NCBI GenBank assembly: GCA_020027305.1
Contig: JAHRAM010000215.1
Coordinates: forward strand, 1-8,651
Direction of reading: 5' to 3'
Length of the DNA stretch: 8,651 bases
Origin: Acidimicrobiia bacterium
GTDB lineage: Bacteria; Actinomycetota; Acidimicrobiia; Acidimicrobiales; Hopanoidiivorantaceae
This document shows, piece after piece, positions 1 to 6,157 of the stretch. The position numbers were made by a program, and so were the translations under genes. Position 1 is the stretch's first letter. Every line of letters starts with the position of its first letter. The notes under the pieces are model-generated. The model ran no database searches and had not been told where the DNA came from. It worked only from the letters and a program-made list of their open reading frames with translations.

Positions 1-753
1 GGAGTTGCTGGTTTTGCCATCGGCTTTGGCGCCCAAGCAATTGTTAAAGATTTTTTGTCGGGTGTGTTTATGTTGGTTGAAGACCAGTTCGGGGTAGGCG
101 ATATTATTGATGCTGGTTTCACCACTGGCACAGTTGAAAAGGTTTCACTCAGAACGACCACGTTGCGAGATATAACTGGCACCCTCTGGCACATTCCCAA
201 TGGTGAGATTCACAGGGTTGCCAACAAATCACAAATTTGGGCGAGGGCATTGCTAGATGTAGAAGTATCATACGACACTGATTTGCGATTTGCTGAAGGG
301 GTTGTTCAGCGGGTGGCAGATGAAATGTGGGCTGACCCAGAATGGGGTGGTGATGAGATAATGGAAAAACCTGAGGTTTGGGGCGTTCAAAATCTGGGAG
401 CTGATGGAATTGCTATACGGCTGGTTGTAAAAACCGAGCCTGCCACTCAGTGGTCGGTTGAGCGAGAACTCCGCCTTAGGCTGAAAGAGGCTTTTGATGA
501 GGCAGGGCTTGAAATCCCATTCCCACAGCGGACGGTTTGGATTAGAACCGAAGGGAATTACCCACCTAGCCCAAAGCCAGACCCCTCAACTATCACGACA
601 ACATCCCCTGCCCGCTACTCAAAAGATTTCGACAACTTGTTAGAAGATGAAGAAGGGGATGAAGGTGAAGAAGAAGACAAAGAGACTAAACGGGTGAAAA
701 AAGTTACTGAAAAAAGGATTGAGAACAAAGATGATGGCGAGGATGGCGATTGA
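1..753 (+). CDS. MscS-family mechanosensitive ion channel, 5'-truncated by the window edge
   Basis: The reading frame is open from base 1 to the TGA at 751-753, giving 250 residues of a gene whose N-terminal membrane helices lie outside the window. The first visible residues (GVAGFAIGFGAQAIVKDF, 1-18) are the Gly/Ala-rich pore-lining TM3 helix of MscS channels. They are followed by the beta domain (about 20-88, with DQFGVGDIID and HIPNGEI) and the alpha/beta cytoplasmic vestibule domain (about 89-185). Such channels sit in the cytoplasmic membrane and open under turgor to release small solutes; in some actinobacteria they also export glutamate. After the folded part comes a hydrophilic tail (about 190-250) containing a dense Glu/Asp run and then mixed Lys/Glu. 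The TTG at 55 lies inside TM3 and is not a credible start. The gene converges on valS. The family call is secure; the exact subfamily is not. Confidence 0.93.
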   Translation, partial: GVAGFAIGFGAQAIVKDFLSGVFMLVEDQFGVGDIIDAGFTTGTVEKVSLRTTTLRDITGTLWHIPNGEIHRVANKSQIWARALLDVEVSYDTDLRFAEGVVQRVADEMWADPEWGGDEIMEKPEVWGVQNLGADGIAIRLVVKTEPATQWSVERELRLRLKEAFDEAGLEIPFPQRTVWIRTEGNYPPSPKPDPSTITTTSPARYSKDFDNLLEDEEGDEGEEEDKETKRVKKVTEKRIENKDDGEDGD

Positions 754-782
754 GCCTCTTTGAATAAGGTGGCTTTTGTTTT
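753..782 (+). terminator. weak candidate intrinsic terminator after the mscS gene
   Basis: Just at the stop codon, AGCC (753-756) can pair with GGCT (771-774). An extra C-G pair beyond a T-T mismatch lies inside, and a T-rich run TTTTGTTTT follows. The stem is short, so this is only a plausible rho-independent terminator for the rightward transcript. Read leftward, the hairpin has no T-run, so I see no clear terminator for valS in this 54-bp convergent gap. Confidence 0.3.
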
Positions 783-807
783 GGTGTGTTTTGGCTAAGA
801 GATTGAT

Positions 808-3795
808 TTAAGCGCTTTCTAATTGGGTTTTAATATTAAGTTCATTAGGTTCGCTGAGCTCATCAGTATCCCCTTCTGTGAAAACTAGCTTGTCAATTCT
901 GCCAGCAGATTGAATGTCGCCTTTCGCCAGTTTTAGAAGTTCTAAGTTTTTGGCGCTAGTAATGATTTCACAATGAGCAACTTTTGTGCCTAGGCTCACC
1001 TTTGCCTCACTCTTTTCTTTTCTAATCTTTGAAATAGCTTGAGAGGCCAATTCAAATATTTCAAATATAGGGTCAGATACAGATATAGGGTCAGATACAG
1101 AGTCAGTTTCAGGGTTAGAATTCTCGCCCTCAAAATTTTCAAGAGCAAAATTTTCATCAGGATTTTGCCCCTTAGATTTGTGCGTGGTTTGTTCATCTAT
1201 GAAATTGGATAAGTCATCTTCTTTTGGCCAGCTTGAGTTGTGGATGGAAAGTTCGTTAAAGCATAGCCAGACTTCTTCTGTTGTGAAGGGGATGAACGGG
1301 GCAAACAATTTCAATAGAGTTTCTAAGCATAGGCGAAGCGTAATTCTGGCAGATTGTATCTCGTCTTGTTCACTTTGCTCTCTTTGTTCGTCTTGTTCTC
1401 TTTGCTCTCTTTGTTCCCCGTTATGTGTTTCATCCTTTCCCCCGTAGGCCCGATCTTTTACTAGCTCAATATAGTCGTCAGTAAACTGCCAGAAAAAATT
1501 CTCGGTCAGTTCCAAACTTCTGGCATAGTCATATTTTTCAAATGCTTCAGTGGATGCTGCAATTAGTGCTGAGAGCTTTTTTAGCATAGAAATATCTAGC
1601 GGGGTGAGGATTTCTGGTTTCAGGTTTTCTAGTTGGTTGCCTTTTATCTCTTTGCTCTTTATTTCCTCACCTTCTATATATTTATTAGGCGCCAGATTTT
1701 CATTCAGCACAAATTTCCCAACATTCAATAATTTCACCGCTAACCGCCTGCCAGTTTTGATTTGCTTTTCTTCAAAAGCGGTGTCGGTTCCAGGGCGCCC
1801 CCTACACGCCCAATACCTGAGAGCGTCTGCCCCATATTTTTCAATCCATTCTAAAGGTGTGACGACATTGCCTTTTGACTTTGACATTTTCTTTCGGTCG
1901 GGGTCAAGCACCCAGCCTGATATGGTGGCGTGCTTCCACGGCAACGACTCCGTTTCTAAATGTGAGCGAACCACAGTTGAAAATAGCCAAGTTCTAATTA
2001 TTTCATGGGCTTGGGGGCGGAGGTCCATCGGAAATGTTTTTTGAAACAGGTCGTCATCTTTTTCCCAGCCACAAGCTATGAATGGAGTTAGAGAAGATGT
2101 CGCCCAAGTATCCATAACATCTGGGTCTTCAATAAATCCGTTTGGTTGCCCGCGCTGACTTTCTTCATATCCATTTGGAGTGGCGCTTGCTGGGTCGACT
2201 GGAAGCTCATTTTCTTCTGGGGTGATGGGGTGTGTATAGTCGGGCATGCCATTTTCATCTAGGCGATACCAAAGAGGAATTGGCACACCAAAAAATCTCT
2301 GTCGGCTGATGAGCCAGTCGCCGTTTAGCCCCTCAACCCAGTTTTCATATCTAACGTTCATAAGTTCGGGAACCCAATCAAGCTCAGCACCTCTTTTTAG
2401 CAGTTCGTGTTTCAGCTCTTGGTCTCTTCCGCCATTTTTTATATACCACTGCCTTGTGGTGATGATTTCAAGGGGGGAGTCGCCTTTTTCAAAGAACTTG
2501 ACTGGATGAGTGATTTCACGAGGTTCGCCTTTTAGCTCGCCTGACTCTTCAAGCAGATCTGCCATTTTCTTTCGAGCTTGTTTTGCGTTCAGCCCAATGA
2601 GTGGTTCATATTTTGCTTTGGCGATTTCTTCGGGAGGCTCTGGCAAGAACCTTCCATTTTTGTCTAAAACATTTCGCACTGGCAGATTTAGCTCGCGCCA
2701 CCACATTACATCTGTCATATCGCCAAATGTGCAAACCATGGCAGCCCCTGAGCCTTTTTCTGGGTCGGCGCTTTTGTGTGCCAAGATGGGAACCTCCACT
2801 TTGAAATAAGCGGTCTTGGCAGTTTTGCCAAAAAGGTTTTTGTATCGCTTGTCATCTGGGTGTGCCACGACTGCCACACAGGCTGGCAGCAGTTCGGGGC
2901 GGGTGGTGTCAATTTGGAGTTTGGTGTTGGTGTTGCTGCTATCAGCAACGGCATTGTTATCAGCGGCATCAAAAATTTCAAAGTCAATAGAATGATAAGA
3001 CCCAGGTCGCTCCCTATCTTCTAGCTCTGCTTGTGCCACCGCTGTTTGAAAGTTGACATCCCACAGGCAAGGGGCTTCAGTCATATATGCCTCGCCGCGT
3101 TTTAGGTTTTTCAAAAATGCCAGTTGTGAGATGCGTTGGGATTCTTCACCTATGGTTGTGTATGTCAGCGTCCAGTCAACTGACAGCCCTAAGTTTTTCC
3201 ACATTTCTTCAAAGGCTTGTTCGTCTTTTTCAGTTAGGGTGAGGCAAAGCTCAATAAAGTTTCGCCGTGAAATGCTTGTGATGCTTCCAGAGCTTTTAGC
3301 TTTATTAGATTTTTTGGGCGATTTATTGTCAGGGTTTTTATTTTCTGGTTGGTTTTTTGTTTCTCCCTCTAGTTGCTCGGGGGAAAAGTTAGGGTCGTAG
3401 GGAATTTCAGGGTTGCAACTTACGCCAAAATAATTTTGAACCCGTCTTTCGGTGGGCAGCCCGTTGTCATCCCACCCCATTGGATAAAAAACATCAAACC
3501 CACACATCCTTTTATATCTAGCAATGGTGTCGGCGTGGGTATAGCTAAAAACATGCCCCACATGGAGTGAGCCACTCACGGTCGGGGGCGGGGTGTCGAT
3601 TGAAAAAACATTGTCGCGCGCTGAGCTGTCGTCTTGCTCTTTTAGGCTGTTGCCCTGCTTTTTTTGGCCACCACTATTTTCTGTTGTTTTAAATTGATGC
3701 TTGGCCTCAAATTTATATGTGTCTTGCTTTTCCCAATATTGAATTAGGCGAGCCTCAATTCCATCAAGGCTAAGGTCAGCGATTTGTTTTTCCAT
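808..3795 (-). CDS. valS: valyl-tRNA synthetase, type 2 (archaeal-like), with hydrophilic insertions
   Basis: This class Ia aminoacyl-tRNA synthetase charges tRNA-Val with valine in the cytoplasm and hydrolyses mischarged Thr-tRNA-Val. Numbered from the ATG at 3795 (995 aa), the HIGH motif is HVGH at 78-81, followed by GWDDNGLPTE at 107-116. The CP1 editing domain carries TTRPELLP (297-304) and FGDMTDVMWW (357-366). MDTWATSSLTP lies at 561-571, the KMSKS loop is intact at 636-640, and the anticodon-binding helical domain spans about 732-857. There is no long C-terminal coiled-coil arm; the end (KSEAKVSLGTKV) and the CTFGD editing motif fit the type 2 family. It is longer than I expect for that family because of hydrophilic inserts near residues 33-59, 142-170, 787-813 and 867-910. 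An in-frame TTG at 3804 is an alternative start; neither start has a Shine-Dalgarno sequence. It lies downstream of aapP on the same strand. Confidence 0.96.
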   Translation of the reverse strand: MEKQIADLSLDGIEARLIQYWEKQDTYKFEAKHQFKTTENSGGQKKQGNSLKEQDDSSARDNVFSIDTPPPTVSGSLHVGHVFSYTHADTIARYKRMCGFDVFYPMGWDDNGLPTERRVQNYFGVSCNPEIPYDPNFSPEQLEGETKNQPENKNPDNKSPKKSNKAKSSGSITSISRRNFIELCLTLTEKDEQAFEEMWKNLGLSVDWTLTYTTIGEESQRISQLAFLKNLKRGEAYMTEAPCLWDVNFQTAVAQAELEDRERPGSYHSIDFEIFDAADNNAVADSSNTNTKLQIDTTRPELLPACVAVVAHPDDKRYKNLFGKTAKTAYFKVEVPILAHKSADPEKGSGAAMVCTFGDMTDVMWWRELNLPVRNVLDKNGRFLPEPPEEIAKAKYEPLIGLNAKQARKKMADLLEESGELKGEPREITHPVKFFEKGDSPLEIITTRQWYIKNGGRDQELKHELLKRGAELDWVPELMNVRYENWVEGLNGDWLISRQRFFGVPIPLWYRLDENGMPDYTHPITPEENELPVDPASATPNGYEESQRGQPNGFIEDPDVMDTWATSSLTPFIACGWEKDDDLFQKTFPMDLRPQAHEIIRTWLFSTVVRSHLETESLPWKHATISGWVLDPDRKKMSKSKGNVVTPLEWIEKYGADALRYWACRGRPGTDTAFEEKQIKTGRRLAVKLLNVGKFVLNENLAPNKYIEGEEIKSKEIKGNQLENLKPEILTPLDISMLKKLSALIAASTEAFEKYDYARSLELTENFFWQFTDDYIELVKDRAYGGKDETHNGEQREQREQDEQREQSEQDEIQSARITLRLCLETLLKLFAPFIPFTTEEVWLCFNELSIHNSSWPKEDDLSNFIDEQTTHKSKGQNPDENFALENFEGENSNPETDSVSDPISVSDPIFEIFELASQAISKIRKEKSEAKVSLGTKVAHCEIITSAKNLELLKLAKGDIQSAGRIDKLVFTEGDTDELSEPNELNIKTQLESA
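1051..1100 (-). repeat. in-frame tandem duplications (9 bp x2 and 18 bp x2) in 3' part of valS
   Basis: On the plus strand TTCAAATAT occurs twice in tandem (1051-1059, 1060-1068). The 18-mer ATATAGGGTCAGATACAG occurs twice without mismatch (1065-1082, 1083-1100). In ValS they encode the doubled IFE and SVSDPI segments, between the anticodon-binding domain and the C-terminus. Both unit lengths are multiples of three, so the frame is kept. The pattern is typical of replication slippage. Confidence 0.9.
1361..1414 (-). repeat. 27-bp tandem duplication (nested 9-bp period) inside valS
   Basis: Two 27-bp units (1361-1387 and 1388-1414) differ at a single base, and each consists of three degenerate 9-mers (TCGTCTTGT, TCACTTTGC and TCTCTTTGT in the first unit). 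In ValS they encode the nine-residue units EQREQREQD and EQREQSEQD. This is a charged, glutamine-rich low-complexity insert in the anticodon-binding domain. Confidence 0.92.
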
Positions 3796-3812
3796 TTTTG
3801 ACAAGTAGCTAA

Positions 3813-3846
3813 ATTCTAAGAAAGTTTTAGGCAGAAACGGGTTTCT
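3813..3846 (-). promoter_or_regulatory. perfect 6-2-6 inverted repeat with a -10-like hexamer before valS
   Basis: In the aapP-valS gap, AGAAAC (3833-3838) and GTTTCT (3841-3846) form a perfect dyad with a 2-bp spacer. Reading towards valS, a -10-like TAGAAT follows at 3818-3813, but no good -35 box lies at the usual spacing. The dyad is not followed by a T-run in the transcript direction, so it is not an intrinsic terminator. It could be an operator-like site at a weak internal promoter, or chance in AT-rich sequence. Confidence 0.3.
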
Positions 3847-3852
3847 TTTTTG

Positions 3853-4602
3853 CTAAAGGATTTGCGACAAAAAGAGCTTGGTTCGTTCTTCTTCTGGCTC
3901 TTCAAAGAAGTGGGTTGGAGTTCCAGTTTCAACGATTTCCCCATCCGCCATAAAAATCACTTGGTCGGCTACCTCTCTGGCAAATCCCATTTCGTGGGTG
4001 ACAACAATCATAGTCATTCCAGTTTTGGCAAGCTCAAGCATTGTGTCAAGAACTTCCTTTATCATTTCTGGGTCAAGGGCTGAGGTTGGCTCATCAAACA
4101 GCATCACTTCTGGCTCTAGGGCTAAGGCTCTGGCGATTGCCACCCTTTGTTGCTGCCCTCCCGAAAGTTGATTGGGGAACTTATAGGCTTGCTCTGCAAT
4201 CTGAACTTTTTCAAGCAGCTCTAAGGCGATTTCGTCAGCTTGGCTTTTTGACAGCTTTTTGACTTGGCGGAGGGCAAGCGTGATGTTGTTTAACACACTC
4301 AGGTGGGGGAACAAGTTGAACTGCTGAAAGACCATCCCCGTTTGTCGCCTTATTGATTTTAGGGTTCGCTCTGTGAGTTGCTGTTGGTTGACGACAATTT
4401 TGCCTGAGTTAATTTTTTCTAGCCCGTTGATGCATCTAATAAGGGTAGATTTGCCAGAGCCAGATGGGCCGATGACTACGATAACATCTTTTTTAGCAAC
4501 TGACAGGTTGATGTCTTTCAGGGCTTGGAAGTCGCCAAAGAATTTGTTGACCCCTTCCATTTGGATTATGGTTTCGTTTTGTTCGTTGTGTTCTTTTTGC
4601 AT
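3853..4602 (-). CDS. aapP: general L-amino-acid ABC transporter, ATP-binding protein
   Basis: This 249-residue cytoplasmic ATPase belongs to the polar-amino-acid family (AapP/GlnQ/YhdZ type) and powers import through the AapQ-AapM pore. All nucleotide-binding motifs are present: Walker A GPSGSGKST (45-53), Q-loop FQQF (92-95), signature LSGGQ (146-150), Walker B VMLFDEP (166-172), D-loop region SALDPE, and switch histidine H203 in VTHEMGFA. The length is normal for the family. The start is the ATG at 4602, though Met15 (MEGVNKFFGDF) begins the conserved domain and is an alternative. Neither has a Shine-Dalgarno sequence; the bases before the first ATG are A/C-rich. It is the last transporter gene of the block, 69 bp after aapM, with valS 57 bp downstream (48 bp to the alternative TTG start). 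On motifs alone GlnQ or GluA would be equally possible; the two neighbouring Aap-type permeases decide for AapP. Confidence 0.93.
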   Translation of the reverse strand: MQKEHNEQNETIIQMEGVNKFFGDFQALKDINLSVAKKDVIVVIGPSGSGKSTLIRCINGLEKINSGKIVVNQQQLTERTLKSIRRQTGMVFQQFNLFPHLSVLNNITLALRQVKKLSKSQADEIALELLEKVQIAEQAYKFPNQLSGGQQQRVAIARALALEPEVMLFDEPTSALDPEMIKEVLDTMLELAKTGMTMIVVTHEMGFAREVADQVIFMADGEIVETGTPTHFFEEPEEERTKLFLSQIL

Positions 4603-4671
4603 GTTTTGGTTTGGTTTTGTTTTAAGTCGTGTTTTAGGTGTGCGTTAGATTCAAGTTTTTTCTTGTTTGGC
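4603..4671 (-). promoter_or_regulatory. aapM-aapP intergenic leader, A/C-rich and without Shine-Dalgarno
   Basis: The gap holds no terminator that I can support. The best hairpin is CAAG (4652-4655) with CTTG (4662-4665), only 4 bp. Immediately before the aapP ATG the transcript reads AAAACCAAACCAAAAC, which contains no G and therefore no ribosome-binding purine core. An A-rich unstructured leader can still admit ribosomes; that role is inferred. Confidence 0.35.
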
Positions 4672-6150
4672 TTAACGTTTTTCAACCCCTAGTTTTGCTT
4701 CTAGCAATTGACTCTCCTTAGACATAGTGTATGATATCGCCCAAAATGCAAAGCTCACAAAAATTAGAGTTTCTGCAATGCCAACCCCCATGAAGTCACG
4801 TTGACCGTGAACGATTTCTCGAACATGAAGTATTTCTGTGACTGCGATTATAGTTAGCAGGCTGGTGTCTTTGAATAGGCTGATTGCTTGACCGACCGTT
4901 GCTGGGATGATGGCACGAAATGCCTGAGGAAACGTAACCCATATAAAGCTCGTGAAGCGCCCAAGCCCTACTGCTTTTGCAGCATCATGTTGCCCAGATG
5001 GAACAGCTCTAAATCCGCCTCTGAAAATCTCTGCCATATAAGCAGAAGTAAACACTGCCATAACTAAGATGGCACGTGCAATTGCGGGAAAGGAACTTAC
5101 TTTGTCGGTCAAAAACCTTAAAGGAATGGTTATGGCATGCAACACGTCATTACCTGAAAATAAATCTGGTTGCTCAACGAGGAATCCCAAAAAGAGGTTG
5201 CCAAAAAATAGCAAGCCGATAAGTGGAACTCCCCTGACTATCTCAATATAGCCGACTGAGATATATCTGATAACAGGCAGGCTTGAGCGGCGCCCGAGGG
5301 CCAGCAGTATTCCAAGTGGAAGGGCAATTGCTAGGGCTACGACAGTGGCAGTTAGGTTGAGGTGAAAACCTGACCAGTCTTTCCAACCGATGCCTTCTAT
5401 CTTTATGAACGGCAGCTGGTAGATTCCATAGACAGCAGCTATTGAAATGGCGGGTGCCAAAATCCTAAATATAAGGACAAGCTCTTTTTTGTGGGCGAGC
5501 CTAAAGATAGAAAAAGCAGTGAGGGCTGCTGTGAATGCCCAAGCAGTTCCGCCAGTTCCACTTAGGATTTGAAACGATATTATAAAGCACAGGGCAGAAA
5601 TGTAGCTTGCTAACCCAGTCAAACTCTTTGGGGTTAGCCTTCCCAGCCAGAAAGAAATGGTGAAGCCAGCAATTGCTGCCAGCACAAAAAGGAGTGGCAA
5701 AAAAGATTTCGTTAGAGCAAGCAGCACAACAATCAATAGAGCCAGCGCCCAGAACCTTTTATAGATTAGGTTTTTTGTAGTTGCACTTGCTTTGCCTGCT
5801 GCTCTGGCTTTGGTGAGATAAATGCCTACTGCCAGCCCGATTGAAAATGTGATGAGCTGAACTTGTAATAGTATTCGCCATTGGTTTGCCCTTGGGAACT
5901 TTCCAATCATAAACAATGTGAGGTTTTCACGCACTGGCTCCCAGTTGCCAGTAAATATTAGAAAGCGAACTGAGAAAAATGCCAGCACCCCGACTAAAGC
6001 TAGAAAAGCAATTGTTAAAACAGAGTTGTACCACCTGTTGAAGAGGTTGGCTTTTATCCATTCCTCAGCCGTTTTCTTGTGCGGGCTTTTGGCGTGTGAT
6101 GCCCTTTCTGGTTTGGGGCTGTGCAGGTTTTTTGGTTCGGTTAGTGTCAT
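4672..6150 (-). CDS. aapM: general L-amino-acid ABC transporter permease AapM, with extra hydrophobic block
   Basis: This inner-membrane permease pairs with AapQ to form the translocation path for amino acids delivered by AapJ. From the ATG at 6150 (492 aa) the order is: hydrophilic N-terminus (1-42), first membrane helix (43-66), and the AapM-type segment NWEPVRENLTLF..GKFPRANQWR (69-92). A run of hydrophobic helices follows (96-246), then the conserved permease core from about 260, with LLALGRRSSLPVIR and GYIEIVRGVPLIG (to about 312). The cytoplasmic EAA-type coupling loop HDAAKAVGLGRFTSF (388-402) leads into FPQAF. Relatives such as rhizobial AapM and E. coli YhdY are, as I recall, under about 390 residues; the excess sits mostly in the 96-246 block. 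The ATG lies 7 nt after the aapQ stop, with AAAGGG about 12 nt upstream. An in-frame TTG at 6177 would overlap aapQ by 20 bp, but its GAAGG abuts the codon too closely. Confidence 0.92.
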   Translation of the reverse strand: MTLTEPKNLHSPKPERASHAKSPHKKTAEEWIKANLFNRWYNSVLTIAFLALVGVLAFFSVRFLIFTGNWEPVRENLTLFMIGKFPRANQWRILLQVQLITFSIGLAVGIYLTKARAAGKASATTKNLIYKRFWALALLIVVLLALTKSFLPLLFVLAAIAGFTISFWLGRLTPKSLTGLASYISALCFIISFQILSGTGGTAWAFTAALTAFSIFRLAHKKELVLIFRILAPAISIAAVYGIYQLPFIKIEGIGWKDWSGFHLNLTATVVALAIALPLGILLALGRRSSLPVIRYISVGYIEIVRGVPLIGLLFFGNLFLGFLVEQPDLFSGNDVLHAITIPLRFLTDKVSSFPAIARAILVMAVFTSAYMAEIFRGGFRAVPSGQHDAAKAVGLGRFTSFIWVTFPQAFRAIIPATVGQAISLFKDTSLLTIIAVTEILHVREIVHGQRDFMGVGIAETLIFVSFAFWAISYTMSKESQLLEAKLGVEKR

Positions 6151-6157
6151 TTTCGTT

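Noticed and set aside
1361..1414. CRISPR-like array
   Set aside because: The units are contiguous, 27 bp with a 9-bp sub-period, have no spacers, and lie in frame inside valS.
1178..3570. Several rightward open frames of 65 to 164 codons opposite valS
   Set aside because: They lie wholly antisense to a well-conserved synthetase, have low-complexity Ser/Cys/Phe-rich translations and no family resemblance. They are shadows of valS.
3805..3852. T-box riboswitch or attenuator leader for valS
   Set aside because: The gap is far too short for a T-box, and no specifier loop, T-box sequence or terminator/antiterminator pair is visible.
4652..4665. Hairpin CAAG-TTTTTT-CTTG between aapM and aapP as a terminator
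   Set aside because: Only four base pairs, and no U-run follows on the transcribed strand.
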